From Odontocerum albicorne (Eukaryota; Arthropoda; Insecta; Trichoptera; Odontoceridae), in assembly GCA_949825065.1 (NCBI GenBank), contig OX463856.1:17728632-17792631 (forward strand): a stretch of 64,000 nt of DNA. Direction: 5' to 3'. Within the stretch, counting starts at the first letter, position 1, and each line of letters starts with the position of its first letter. Under the pieces are notes generated by a model, which saw nothing but the letters and a program-made list of their open reading frames with translations, ran no database searches and was not told the origin of the DNA. Positions 21,970-33,274 of this stretch are shown piece by piece. A program made the position numbers and the translations under genes.

Positions 21970-23195
21970 ATCCCTCTTAACTCTTATAAAAAAATAAAGG
22001 TGTCAATATTTTTTTGTGAAATGCCATAAAGTTTTAAAGAACCCAAGAGAATCCAAATTTTTCGTTACCTGTGTATGTTTTAAACGTTGAGAATATTCTT
22101 AATTATTGTTGAAATAAAAAAAAATAACTCTTGGGTATAAAAAATTGTAAGTTTATCAGATTATTATTTTTTAGTTACCTTTTAAACTAAATAAATAAAC
22201 AAACTTCTTCGTTAGAGTTTAGTTCAAAATGGCGTCGTTACAAGTTTTTACTAAGTTATTTCAGTAGTATCATAATTCAGAAGGAGAAAATTGGCGTTAA
22301 CAACTCTGCCAAAAGTTGTTGATATATTAAACTATATTTATATAAGGGTAATATTGAATATAACGTTATATAGATAAGAGTTTAATCGTATTACTCGTAT
22401 AATTGAATTAAAATAATATTTCACAAGAAATCTTGAATTTTTTTCATACATTTTACTATAGAACATTAATTTAACCAACGATTGCGAGAATAATTTTGTA
22501 CAGCATTTAAAGAATTCAGACAAAAGATGTTTGGCAAGTTACTTTAACAAAGCAACCTTTCTCTCTAATTCCATTTTGACATTGTCATTTTTTTATTCCT
22601 ACAATTGTATTATATGACACAATAATAAATTTATTTTTGTAATTTGTGATGAAACACACAGAATCTAAATACTGGTAAAAAAATAAGTTTTTTTATTAAA
22701 ATGAAACAAAAAAATATTTCTTTGTTTAACGACTTAAAAAATAAATATGTTTAATTTTCCCTCTTGCGTTATAAACAAACAATGTGTCTTAAAGCAAACA
22801 CACTTTATTTTCAAAACAATTTCATAACCTTATTTTTAAAGAGAACATAGAATTTTCTCTTGTACATTTCTGTCTGTAACTAAAATTGAGTCTGGAAAAA
22901 CATTTAAACAAGTGAGGTATCTTGTTTAAGTTAGTCTCAATTAACGTGAGTTTAAATGAGATTAATTAGGCCTGAATCATGTTTAATTATTTGTTTAGTC
23001 CATAACACAATTAACTAGGATCACGAAAACATTAAAAAAATCATAAAGTAGACTTTTCTTACATTCCTACGTATTTTAAAATTTACATGTAGTTTGAAAG
23101 TATAATTTTGAAATATGAAGGGAGAAGCTGAAATCATTTTTTTTTTTATTTTTCTGTTTTAATTCTTATTTTTTGTGTTTAACACTAATATTACA
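21970..23195. other. No gene recognised
   Basis: Very AT-rich. No recognisable coding or repeat structure on either strand. Confidence 0.25.
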
Positions 23196-23199
23196 AATA

Positions 23200-23262
23200 T
23201 AATCTGGTGGGCATATTGCAAGGCAGCAATCTCTTGCAAAGCAAGTTACACGAAGTTTTGAT
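23200..23262 (-). repeat. LINE-J/SINE1 3' tail scrap
   Basis: ATATAATCTGGTGGGCATAT and GGCAGCAATCTCTTGCAAAG match the shared tail. The start (TTACAAATATAATCTGG) is closer to the LINE-J version (TTGCAAATACAATCTGG) than to the SINE1 version. Confidence 0.5.
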
Positions 23263-23577
23263 TCTTGTATAGCTTGTTAATTTATCTTGATAAATTTAGA
23301 GCAGTTTTACAAATTAAAAATTGCAATTATTGTATTATTTTGGTTTCTAATAAACTTGTGCCGTATATTTTTTCTATGTTGTACATAAATGTTTTTCCGT
23401 TTTGTTTGTATTTTTTTTTTCATTTTAGTTTTTTTTCCTTTTGTATAATTTGTATTAAATTTTGATTTTTTTTCTAAAACTGAGGCCATTTAAACTTTAA
23501 AAATGTTTCATACACGCTAATAAATATAAGAAGGGAGAATTCTTCACATATTTTTAATACCAGTAGCAAAAACAATC

Positions 23578-23755
23578 TTCGAGGCCAAGTTGGTAAGAAG
23601 TTTGTCTTAAAATCCGAGACTTGCGGGCTCGATTCCCGTCGAAACCCAGATTTATTATTTAAAAAATGAATTTCAGTCTGGTTTTCAATTCAGACCTCCT
23701 TACCATGGCAATAAGACTGCCAGGTTATTCTTCATACAACAAAAGTATTATACAA
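23578..23755 (+). repeat. SINE1 copy, well preserved
   Basis: Head GAGGCCAAGTTGGTAAGAAG, then B box CGGGCTCGATTCCCGTCGAA, the A-rich linker, body TTTCAGTCTGGTTTTCAATT and tail CCATGGCAATAAGACTGCCA. One of the clearest tRNA-like heads in the window. It lacks an acceptor stem, so it is not a tRNA gene. Confidence 0.85.
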
Positions 23756-23884
23756 TACAAACTCGATGAGCTGGAGGACGAATTCGGATAATTTTCTGGA
23801 AAGTCTCAGCTTAGACAGACTACGGAAAGACGAATCAGTTATTCGGAATTAACTAATACACGGACGAGACTTCAATCACGACTT

Positions 23885-24415
23885 AAAAGAAGGAAGGGAA
23901 AATATTTATGGTAAACTTACATACCTCAGATACAGCTTTAGCCTGCCGGTTGATTTTTTCCAAGCCGATCAGTCACTCGCCATCTCTTCCTAGTCTCCTC
24001 TTTACCTCTAGCCTCCTAAGACCCTGCTTGACGTTGTAGCGACCGTGCGTGTGGTCACTGAACCCACTGAGGTGATCCTTGGCCGCTCGGTCATTGAACT
24101 CGCACTCTAAGGAATGCGAGACAGCACTGGGCGAAGGTCGCCCGCGCGGTCATTGAACTCACTAGTAGCGAACAGCGAGAGCGAGACACCGACATATTTC
24201 TTGCCTCTCCTGCAGACCGTAGTATGAAATGTATATAGAACGCGCAACAATAACCATGTTTCCGGCGAAGCGAGACAGCGACATGTTCTGCGCCGTTCTA
24301 TACATTATAAATACAGACGCTTTCAATAAACTTTCTCTCTTTGCTTATCTCGATCTCGACGACTTTTATTCAAACAACACGTTATCTTTAAGCCTGTCTC
24401 GGTACACCAAGTAGA
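23885..24415 (+). promoter_or_regulatory. GC-rich LTR-like island with TATA box and poly(A) signal
   Basis: Composition changes sharply to GC- and CpG-rich (24000-24290). A TATA box (ATTATAAATACAGACG, about 24304) is followed about 20 bp later by CAATAAACTTTCTCTCTTTG, an AATAAA in the right place for a compact retroviral-type LTR. A purine tract (AAAGAAGGAAGGGAAAA, about 23885) precedes it. A possible LTR span is TGTAGCGACC (24035) to GGTACA (24406), but no target-site duplication is found, so a solo LTR is only a suggestion. The small frame at 24229-24414 is probably incidental. Confidence 0.35.
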
Positions 24416-24844
24416 TTTAATCAATGTTGTTGGGTTTACATGATGATCTTCACTAACCATGTCAACATAACATATATCTACTTACATGTCACATCAATGT
24501 CAAACTTCACGTTATTATTTCACTGTCAATGAGAATATTAATACCTGTTTGATCACAAAAAAAAGGTCTTATGTAAACATGAGAAAGAAGAAATAAACAA
24601 TCGTTAATTTTTATAGTAACGATCGTTATACAATTATTTAAGTATTTGTTCGCAGATTCTTCACTGCAAAAGAGTATTTTCGATATAAGAATGTTTAAGA
24701 CAGCAAATATCGGTTCAGACCATTATTTAGTAGGGACAAGCATAAATGTTCTTCATGAGGGACAATCTACTACATTTGTATGTAAAGAAGTGCCGGCCAT
24801 GAGAATCATATGTGAGAAACTTTAAGATGATGTAAAGAAAGCGA

Positions 24845-24968
24845 CACCTTGAGTGTATAACTCCTACGATTTCTCTGATTTTCTACGTTTCCTTCTTTCA
24901 ACACATCATTCACTCGATCTAAATATAGTTTCTTTGATCTTTCTCTCTCACACCTTCCACTTACATTT
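24845..24968 (-). pseudogene. LINE-B fragment
   Basis: ACGATTTCTCTGATTTTCTA, CGTTTCCTTCTTTCAACACA and CTCGATCTAAATATAGTTTC match the segment of LINE-B that encodes 'GRPRK...LD.VKDILKEGN' on the minus strand. It stops abruptly where the LINE-J poly(A)-like tail begins. Confidence 0.6.
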
Positions 24969-24969
24969 A

Positions 24970-25465
24970 TTTATTTTTATTTATTTGACACTTTTATTGC
25001 AAATACAATCTGGCGGGCTTATTGCCAGGCGGCAATCTCTTCCAACTAACCATACAAAAGTAAATGAATCAAGTCACGTGGTCGCATAAATCATTTAAAT
25101 GACTATCCATCCCCAAGAAATCCATAAACACGTACGTGAGCATATGCCCACGAAGACGGACAATCACCCGAACTTTATTTTTCATATAAAGTTTGATATC
25201 ATCAATCAGAAGGAAAGGAAGGGATGGTAGAGAGGAAAGGAAAATAAAAATCAGGAATGAAACACTTTATTTTACTGACTAGAAATAAAGAGTTTTTTCA
25301 GTCGCTTCTTAAAGCATGCCATGGATGGGGTGAGTCATATTAGTTTGTAACTGATTCCAGAGTCTCACTGCATGGACAGTAAAGAACGACGTAAAAAAAG
25401 AGGAGCAATGAACTGGAAAGGCAATAAACAATATCTCTTTGAGCGTAGCGCTAATCCATGATTTA
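24970..25465 (-). pseudogene. LINE-J (jockey/CR1-like) ORF end and 3' UTR
   Basis: Minus strand 25460-25268 reads ILFIAFPVHCSSFFTSFFTV, HAVRLWNQLQTNMTHPSMAC and FKKRLKKLFIS before a stop. This is the familiar 'iPfhrTs.f..sFtv.avRLWNsLP..i......FK..Lk' end of jockey/CR1-type LINE proteins. The following 3' UTR (25268-24970 on the minus strand) ends in the tail GTTAGTTGGAAGAGATTGCC and an AAATAAATAAAAATAAATAA terminus. That tail is the same as the SINE1 tail. The element appears inserted into the LINE-B fragment at its left. Confidence 0.7.
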
Positions 25466-25469
25466 AAAG

Positions 25470-27440
25470 ACGAATATATAAATTAGGAAAATAAAACATT
25501 TAATATAATTTTGAAGCTAAAATATTCTCAAACAACGTCAGGAGAATCGGAATATGAAACAGAAGTAAAAGTTGTTGAGTCGGAATTTCGTAAAAAAACG
25601 TTGAATAAATTTTTTTCATTGACTATTCAAGTCAAATCCTTTTTTTGGGAAGAAGATTGAAATCTAAAAGAGGTGAAGAAATCTCACTCAAGCCTTATCG
25701 GAAAATATGGAAAGAGCTTGAAAAGAAGAAGAGACAAGCGTCAGCTATAAATTATATCGCCTCGCTATCGAGGCGAAATAAAACTAAAAATATATTTTTT
25801 TTAAACTGTTATTTGTATATAACTCGGAACAATTTGTGCCCCTCACCCCTGTTTTTGATGGATTGTGTTATCCGCAGTTTCCTTATTCGCGACATGTAAG
25901 CGGAACGTAACCCTCGCGGACAGCGAGGGATCACTGTTGTAAATTATTTTTATTACATTGGTGTTCTTTTTTCATAGATGATACTTTTTTTTATTTTCTA
26001 GCAATTTTTATATTTCATTACGAGGTAAAATAAATTTTCTTAGCAAACATACGTTTTTTTTTCTCTCACTTGCTTGCTTCGAAAGACAGAAAAATATAAA
26101 CTCGATCTTTTTTGGCTATTGAATCTCGCCAAAAAGGATCGACACATTGTCATATGAAATGAAAATATAATTTCGCTTCGGAGCCTAGAAATCGGTTAAA
26201 TTATTAGTAATGGACTCCTTGGGAACCCTAACAGTTCATATTTCCCCGAATAAACGGAATATCTGAATTTCAAACAGTATATTTCCAACATTGAACGGGG
26301 AATATAAAATTTATTTTTTACCATTACGAAGGTACGAATAATGAATTCTGTCAATTCAATTTTTCAATATCGAACCATCACGAAACTGGATATAACTAGA
26401 GTAAAGGGATTTGAAATGGAAAAGGGAGAAACAAAATAATAATTTACTATCTTTTTGAAGTGTTTTTTGAGATTCTTTCGCAAAAAATTGAATGTGAAAA
26501 CAACGATTTCTGGACCCGATGACACGTTTATATTATATGGAGCTGACTATTTTATCAAAGTGTTAGAACATTTGAGAAAAAACTATATAAGGAAAAAATA
26601 AGAGAGTGGGGTCAAACTACTAACGGGGTAGAAATTGCATAAAATCTGAAGGTTGTTTTCACCAATACGATTATTAATTTAAGCATGAGCTCTTAAAATA
26701 TATATTTTATTTATTTATTCATAAACGGTACAAGAAACTTTATAAAAGAAAAAAAAATTAGTGCTTCATATATTACGAGTAGAAAACATACAGTATAAAA
26801 GTAAACTAAACACTAGTTAACAAGGTTTTTGTAACCAGGGTGAAAACGACCATTTTAGGTCAATTTTTGTGTGCTGATAATGAATATGAACTTAAAAATA
26901 TTCCATCACGTACATTTTAAGAGAAAACCCTGAAATTAGTTTTTGACTAAAACTGAAACTTTTGAAAGATGAAAAGTTCGGAAAAAAATAAGTTTTGAAG
27001 AACTAGAAGCTTGGAAAGCCTTTGGAAGAGTTGTTAGTGGTTTCTTAGGTAATAATAAAGCTGACAATTATGAGAACTCTTGCAGTTGTACAAGAACTCT
27101 TACAGTTACCAGAATCTAGAATGTCGAATGTCACTAAAAATACACTTCCCGCTTTTATTCCGCTTTTTTATATTCCTATGTAACAACATTGCATTATGTG
27201 TCTAAATTTAGTATTTCAGGAATTCATTTATTTTCATTGTTGTAATTACGACTTTTGAAATGCGCAAAAAAATACTTACGTTATTAAAACACCCCCCTCC
27301 CCCCTTCTGTCACACAAAAATTTTACGTGTTACACACTTTTCACTGCGATTTTCGTAATCAGCAGGGTCGATTTAATAAGAATCAGCTAATTTAATCTCT
27401 GTTACAGACAAAAAGTTTAAATTTATTAACTAGTGTAATT
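25470..27440. other. No gene recognised; one strong hairpin
   Basis: AT-rich with a few GC-richer palindromic patches: TCGCCTCG-CTAT-CGAGGCGA near 25758 and a 15-bp stem with an 11-nt loop at 26102-26142. The 84-codon frame at 25645-25899 is basic and low in complexity, with no recognised domain. The C-run near 27292-27304 is an isolated homopolymer. Confidence 0.3.
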
Positions 27441-27479
27441 AATCATGGAAAATCAATGCTTGAATATGAAGAAAAAAAG

Positions 27480-28090
27480 TAACGCTATCACATACATATC
27501 ATCACATCGTTTCCTGGTAGGGATAGGCAGAGAGATCAGAGTGCCAGACGTTCCTATCTCAACACAAATTTCACCACTTCCAATAAAATATATCTTCTGT
27601 TTCAGCTGTTATGATTTCTCTTACTTCTTACTTTTCCTTCTTGCACACTTTCATTATCTTGATCCAACTATAAACTCTTTGGTATTTCTCTATTACGACT
27701 TCTACTCACATTTGCACTGTATATTTGTTTTGTTAGTCTTTCGTCGTTCATTTTTTCTATGTACCCAAACCATCTCCAAGTGATCTTCTTCATCTTAACT
27801 CAACACATGAACCGTAAATTCAAGTTCATTCCATATTCTGTCATACATCATCACCTCATTTTTTTTAGTGAACGCATTTCTACAGCATTTATTCGGTTGC
27901 TTTTAGTATCTTTCTACGTCCACGTCTCACTCCCATACATGAAAGATCTCCTTAAATAATATTGTGGATTATCATATTGGCAGATTTTGATATTACGTTT
28001 CGAGTATATAACATATGTTTAAATACCCCATTAACTTTGTTTCCTATCGCTTTTCGATATTCTTCCTTACTCTTCCATAATCTTAGAAAA
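27480..28090 (-). pseudogene. LINE-B C-terminal fragment
   Basis: One of the longest LINE-B tails. On the minus strand it runs from the 'NKVNGVFKHM' region (plus ATACCCCATTAACTTTGTTT) through 'INAVEMRSLK' (plus TTTCTACAGCATTTATTCGG) and 'LEMVWVHRK' (plus TACCCAAACCATCTCCAAGT) to the 3' end (plus CACATACATATCATCACATC). Frames are interrupted. Plus-strand open frames here are shadows. Confidence 0.7.
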
Positions 28091-28329
28091 TACTTCATAT
28101 GTTAAATAGTATAACTCTTCAACTTACAATAATCTTTCATTACTCACCTATATATCACACGCAATTATATTATTTTAGTATCATTTTAAATCGGCAACAT
28201 ATATACATATATATATGCTGGTTATACCTGTATCAAGTTTAACTGTCATATGTTCATGGATATATTAAACATTTGCTTTGTCAAATTGTGTATAATTTTT
28301 GGGAAAGTACCTTCTTGGCATTAAAAAGA

Positions 28330-28660
28330 AATACGCTACGTTTCGAAACATGCCAGAGATAGAAATGAGCGTGGCGCAGAATATGTGGAACAATAACGGA
28401 ATAATGAAATTAGATAATAATACTAAATGAAAAATAAGATGCAGTGATTGTGCAGAATGGAATATTTAGATGGTTCAGCAACGTAAAAACCGGGAGTCAT
28501 ACCAAATGAATTGAGTGTCACTGACGAAGCGTTGTCTTATTGAGCTGTGAATCATTAAGGTTTGGGTGGGTGCTTCTTAGCCGAAAGAGGGATACAAGGT
28601 ATTCTGCTACAGAGTATACCAAAGTCATCACTATCATGCACAAAGTAGACATGCTACATC
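28330..28660 (+). pseudogene. Possible LINE scrap
   Basis: QNGIFRWFSNVKTGSHTK near 28450-28510 resembles the 'LRWFGHV.R' motif of LINE-B. The flanks are too diverged to confirm. Confidence 0.25.
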
Positions 28661-28704
28661 TCTAACTAGTCCCAGCTTTGAAGGATTAAGGTCCAGTTTT
28701 GAAG

Positions 28705-28740
28705 GATTTTGAGTTGGCTGATAAGTCTTTTTGGAGGGTG
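28705..28740 (+). repeat. Mariner terminal-repeat-like scrap
   Basis: GAGTTGGCTGATAAGTC at about 28707 matches the core of the mariner terminal inverted repeat 'GGTTGGCTGATAAGTC' known from the irritans-type elements. No transposase follows. Confidence 0.35.
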
Positions 28741-29079
28741 GTTAAAGAAAATAAATGTTCACATAAATATAATAAATTATGAAAGATTTACAAAATAAGT
28801 TAAGCTATTTCAATCATACCGGAAACACCAGATCTATAACGTATTAATCCATAAAAATGCAACTGCGATGGCATTGGAGCTTCCTTTCAGCAGGTATTCT
28901 TCCGAGTAACTTGCGGGGCACAGTGGACAAGCCGTCAGGTGCGACATTCATTGAATGTCACCACAAATGCAAAATGATGGGTCCTCTGTACCAATTCTTT
29001 TATATGAGAAGATTCTTGAGTGATTTACCCACCTGAGTGCGTAGGCGATTAAAATATATCTTTATACAATAGAACTATC

Positions 29080-29530
29080 ACCATCACGACGAAAATCTGC
29101 CTGGTGAAGTCTCTCGCCTTCCCAATATTCATATATGGCGAGAAGACTTGAGCTCTGAGAGGAAGCGAGAGACGTAGAATATATACATTTTAAATATGGT
29201 GTTAAAGAAGTATATTACGAATTCCGTGAAGAACAAGGTGAAGTAACGCCTCCATTCTCGAATAACTGAGAATCACCGACAGATTGTCGACAATGTGCCT
29301 TCAATGAGTTCTCCGATTATTTGAATCAATTAATCGTGGCCAACAGGATAGTTTAGAGAGGTTTGTGGTTACAAGAGGCGTGGATACGCACAAGAGGAAG
29401 AATTCCAATTCGTTCGACTGACCAAGTAAGAGACGCAACAGAACCACCCTTAACAACTGCCTTTCGAGTGCATGGATGGATGGAGAACTATCATGAGAGG
29501 GACGATACTCAGTCATGAGCTACACGACAA
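29080..29530 (+). pseudogene. RTE-type LINE reverse transcriptase, C-terminal region
   Basis: The plus strand, across several frameshifts, reads LVKSLAFPIFIYGEKT, LRGSERRRI, SNASILE, LRITDRLSTMCLQ, QDSLERFVVTRGVD and RGRIPIRSTDQVRDATEPPL, TTAFRVHGWMENY. The order matches the thumb and C-terminal end of RTE elements: 'LvfPIFiYGaETWtLr..eRRRIdAFEMWCWRR', 'TNaSIL.qL.It.RLs..cl', 'dsLErlvvtG.veG.R.RGRsPtRWtDQi'. GC content is higher than the surroundings. Minus-strand open frames over this span are shadows. Sequence to about 29720 is probably its 3' part. Confidence 0.7.
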
Positions 29531-29989
29531 TATGCATACCACCCATGACATTTGGTGTCCCGCCGGCAGGTATTCCTACGACTGCATAGGATTTTTGTTA
29601 TTGTTCTCCAAGAATTAACACACTTCCTATCCAGAGAACCTTCAAGGGGGGTAATAGGATATCACAAAACTCCCATAAGGCTTCAGACTTAACTGTGTTG
29701 GTATTTGAACATACGTAAGATGTCTATGATCACTGAATTGTTTGTGTTTCTTACTCCTACATGACGGATGCCCAGAAGAAATATTCGTACAAGCATATAT
29801 CCCGTTTCCGTTGGATTTGGTCTAATAACCTAAACAGTTAGTATAGAAAAGAAGAATAATTTAACCTCTTCAGACCTGAATTAATTCTAAGGTTATAAAA
29901 AAATAAATTCTCGCTTGTAATTGCATTATTTCCACTAAATGCAACAATATGTCGTATTAGTTTATATAGATGGCACACAAGACGAATAA

Positions 29990-30260
29990 TTGGGAACAGA
30001 AATATACCACAAAGTAATTTACAAAAACCGATGAACCATGTGTACAATATAATGGATGCCGGTCTGAAGATGTTAAGAAGACCCTGGAAAATGTGGAACG
30101 GCCAAATAAATCAAATTCTAAAAGAGAGAAATGTGAAAAATCTTTAAAATAAAAGAGTTTATACAACTAAGTGTATGGACGCGCAGAAGTAAATGACGTG
30201 TGCCAAAAAAATAGGTGAAGATATTTTCTATCTTCCTACCCAATATGATATAACATAATA
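29990..30260 (+). pseudogene. LINE-B C-terminal fragment
   Basis: Reads RRPWKMWNGQINQILKERNV and KNL, stop, NKRVYTTKCMD, matching 'GRPRKTW.DGVKDILKEGNVKSVRNKR...CMD'. It ends CTTCCTACCCAATATGATAT, like other LINE-B 3' ends. The overlapping minus-strand frames are shadows. Confidence 0.55.
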
Positions 30261-30264
30261 TCTA

Positions 30265-31000
30265 TGATGGTGGTATGCAACACGCGATTCGACACTATGA
30301 TTTTTTTAAACTTTTCTCCTTTTTCAAAGTTTCATAACTAAATGGGCCATTACTTGGTGCGTACATACGAGTATGTTTCTCCAAGAACTGTGAATTATAG
30401 CATCTTTGCAATAAGAGGATTATGAATTTCAGGCCTCCTGAGACCTGACCTATTTTATAAAGATACATAGTAAAGTCGGCAAAAATATATTTATAATAAC
30501 TAACGAGAAGTATACCAGGATCAAGGATGTGCACGTTCAACTAACCATGTATACATATTTTATTCATATAGCCTTCAATATATTTGAACAGACGTTTTCA
30601 ACATATTGAAGAACGTTTAGAATAATTTGAGTAGACACCATTGACTTTAGCCATATTAATTCCCATTGCATCAACCCTATTGTTTATTTCGAATATGTGT
30701 CTTAAAGATGTTCCTTCAAAAAGGAATGGAACTTTGAGGTCGATTTCATCTTCATCGAATAAATTGATTCTCAAAATCATTTCAATAGGGAGGAAGGATA
30801 TTATGACAAGAATTTTTCTGTGAAATGATCTGCATCTTAGTGTTAGCTACATGGGTGGTGTGTTCATCTGTAAAAAGCACTTAAAGACAAAACTTTTTGA
30901 GAATTCTTATCCAAATTTGTAATTTAATACGAACACTTGATACAAATTTTTTAAAGAGGAGTTTATTTTGTATATTTGAATTTATTTAGTTGGAAAGTAA
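30265..31000. other. No gene recognised
   Basis: AT-rich. TACGAGTA occurs at 30366. The short paired frames around 30600-30820 on both strands have no recognisable motif. Confidence 0.25.
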
Positions 31001-31067
31001 CGATATTTTATGCATATTATATTACAATTTAAAAGATATACAAATTCCAAGAGGCTTACATAGGGTT

Positions 31068-31240
31068 GGTCTACTTACGAATATGGGGTTATTTTGAGAA
31101 ACCGGTGACTGGTACAGCCTAGAGTATGTATCACTGATATTGGGGCAGCCGGCTAACATGTCATCAGCTTCAACAGCGCAGTGGACTGAAGAATTCAAGT
31201 TGGGGCCAGTTCCTCTCCCAGACACGGCTCTTATTGTCTA
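31068..31240 (-). CDS. Candidate exon, unidentified (tentative)
   Basis: A minus-strand frame reads VEADDMLAGCPNISDTYSRL and YQSPVSQNNPIF, then meets a near-perfect splice donor, TTC|GTAAGTAG, at about 31076. Composition is balanced and GC-richer than the surroundings, unlike the AT-driven frames nearby. An acceptor is not obvious; CTTAG near 31242 is one possibility. I do not recognise the protein. It could equally be a degraded element. Confidence 0.25.
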
Positions 31241-31749
31241 AGCATGGCGACAGTGAACTTCACAATAGTGAAGTTGGCCATCCAGTAGGCCAGGGAAATA
31301 AGTAGAAGTTCCCATATCTTGAGACTGTCACAGGCAGCGAGAGACGTCTATCTCTGGCTAATAATCGAGTGTTTTTCAAGCACTTCAAAATTTACATTTC
31401 ATTCCTTTTACCGTTGGTTAGAACGAAATCATACAATCGTAAGCGCCCCTCTCATTGGTTGGCTTCACGTTGGAATATCTCATAGTTATCAAACGGAATA
31501 GAGAAACCTGTTCAAGGGAATTGTTTGTAATTTTGAGTAAAAGTCATCATACCCTGTTTAACAATTGAACATTTAAAATAGCCAATAGAAAAAGGCCCGG
31601 TATAATCCCTTTATCAGGCAACTCACCTTATCTGATGAAAAAAACTCAACTAAGTAACACATGGCTGCTAGATTTTTACAGAATAGACGCAAATCAATAA
31701 TGATGCTAAAATGAAAACTTTTCATTGCGGATTCACCAAAAATAGTCAC

Positions 31750-32180
31750 AATAAACTACATGGAATCTTTATAATTCATACAAATAGTGTAGGGAAAATT
31801 TGTTTTCTTTTGGTTTTTGCTAAGTGTAAAGTTATAGGGTTCTGCAGAAAAAAGTCAATCTTAGCATATGACTATGATTTAAACGAAGTAGTACTGGAAA
31901 CTGTTTCGCAAGTTCGTGACCTCAGAGTTAAATGTTAAGAAAAGCTGAGCTTTATTCCGCATATACACATACATAACATAGCATCTGCGCGTTGTCAAGA
32001 CCAGACCTGGGCAAACTTATCAGCAATAAGGGCCATACAGAATCTGAAAATTAACGTTGGGTCGCAGTACTTGACCTCATATTAATATATACAATGAAGG
32101 AGTTTTTTTCTCCTCCAAATAACTGTGCGATTTGGTATTGTAAAAAAGACAGCTGCACAAATTCACTTGATAAAAAAATG
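31750..32180 (+). pseudogene. LINE-J-like reverse transcriptase fragment
   Basis: The plus strand reads KCKVIGFCRKKSILAYDYDL, NEVVLETVSQVRDLRVKC, then a stop, EKLSFIPHI, and more loosely GKLISNKGHTES and NNCAIWYCKK. This is the 'N..KC.vi.F.R....i...Y.in...l..v..vrDLGV..D.kLsF..Hi' block after the YxDD core in jockey/CR1-type RTs, followed by 'Le..s.iW'. The open frame 31711-31938 is part of it. The catalytic core upstream is missing. Confidence 0.65.
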
Positions 32181-32189
32181 GAAAAATGA

Positions 32190-33270
32190 TCTTATATTTT
32201 GTAGGATGTTTTTGTAGAGATCTGAACAAGAACCCGATTTCGGGTACTTAATGTTTTCATGGTTTGGTGATCAAAGGGAGAGTTAACTTGGTCCTGAAAA
32301 AGACTATTTTACTGAGCTTTCGAAGAAATTGCCTTGATCGTCTTCGGAGAACTGTCGGGCTGTGGTCTGATCTGAATAGGCGGGCGACGGGCGCCCATGA
32401 CCCGAAACAGATTCTGGGTACTTAACGTTCCCATGGAATCCAAAATATGTCTCCATCATATATTTACATAGAAATTAAATTATGCAGTAGATTATCTACA
32501 TAATCGTCTTTATTATACCAATAAAATAATGCAATTAAGTAAGTACGTAATTGTCCTTAACGTTTACTTTAGAAAAAAAAAATTGAATATGAACACTCGT
32601 ATGAAAATGATTGTATTATTTTTATTGAAGAACTAAAATATATTACAAAGCGTAAAACAAAAATATAAAAACATACAAAACAACTTTCTTTAAAAAATAC
32701 AGTGCCCGGCATCTTTTGTCAAACGCAAGATTTTTTTACAATTTTTTATTTTTAAATCCATGGTTTACAGGCTGCATGAGAATATGTTAGATGGTGAATA
32801 AAAGTTGTCACACAAATTATATGAATCTAGGTTTGTAAGTTTTTTTTTATAAAAGATTTAAAAATAATAGTCAAATTTATGGTGACCCTACGAAAAATGA
32901 CGATAACTTCAAGCTTCCAGAAATAAGAAACGCAGAAGTCAAAACCAAATTTATTATAAAGCATTCAACACTTTAATAATTTTCCAAGAAATTTTATGGC
33001 AGCCGAACAGGTCAGGATCTTTCATGAATTTATCCTTATATACTCGTATGTCACTGTAGAAATGGATTGTACATACAATGTAAACGATAAGTTGTGAATG
33101 TATACCCTCACGAAAGTTATTAGTGAATGTGAAAAGTAATTTGTTTGAAACTAATAAATCCATATTAACTAATTATGGTATACCATCTCAAGTGTTTGTT
33201 ACCGTTTACTTACTGAAGTTGGGAAAATAAAATTTTAAATAAAACGATAAAAAACTTTTAATTTATTTTT
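32190..33270. other. No gene recognised
   Basis: A GC-richer patch at 32270-32460 contains two near-repeats, CGGGTACTTAATGTTTTCATGG and CTGGGTACTTAACGTTCCCATGG, about 170 bp apart. The rest is AT-rich filler. TACTCGTA is at 33041. Confidence 0.3.
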
Positions 33271-33274
33271 ACTG

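Noticed and set aside
23578..23650. tRNA gene
   Set aside because: A and B boxes are present but no acceptor stem or cloverleaf closes, and the SINE1 body follows directly.
25645..25899. 84-codon plus frame rich in Lys/Arg
   Set aside because: Low-complexity start, no recognised domain, no nearby splice or promoter signals.
27445..27959. Plus-strand frames of 112 and 66 codons
   Set aside because: Antisense shadows of the minus-strand LINE-B copy.
29301..29516. 71-codon minus frame with good composition
   Set aside because: Antisense to the RTE-type LINE on the plus strand, which explains the composition.
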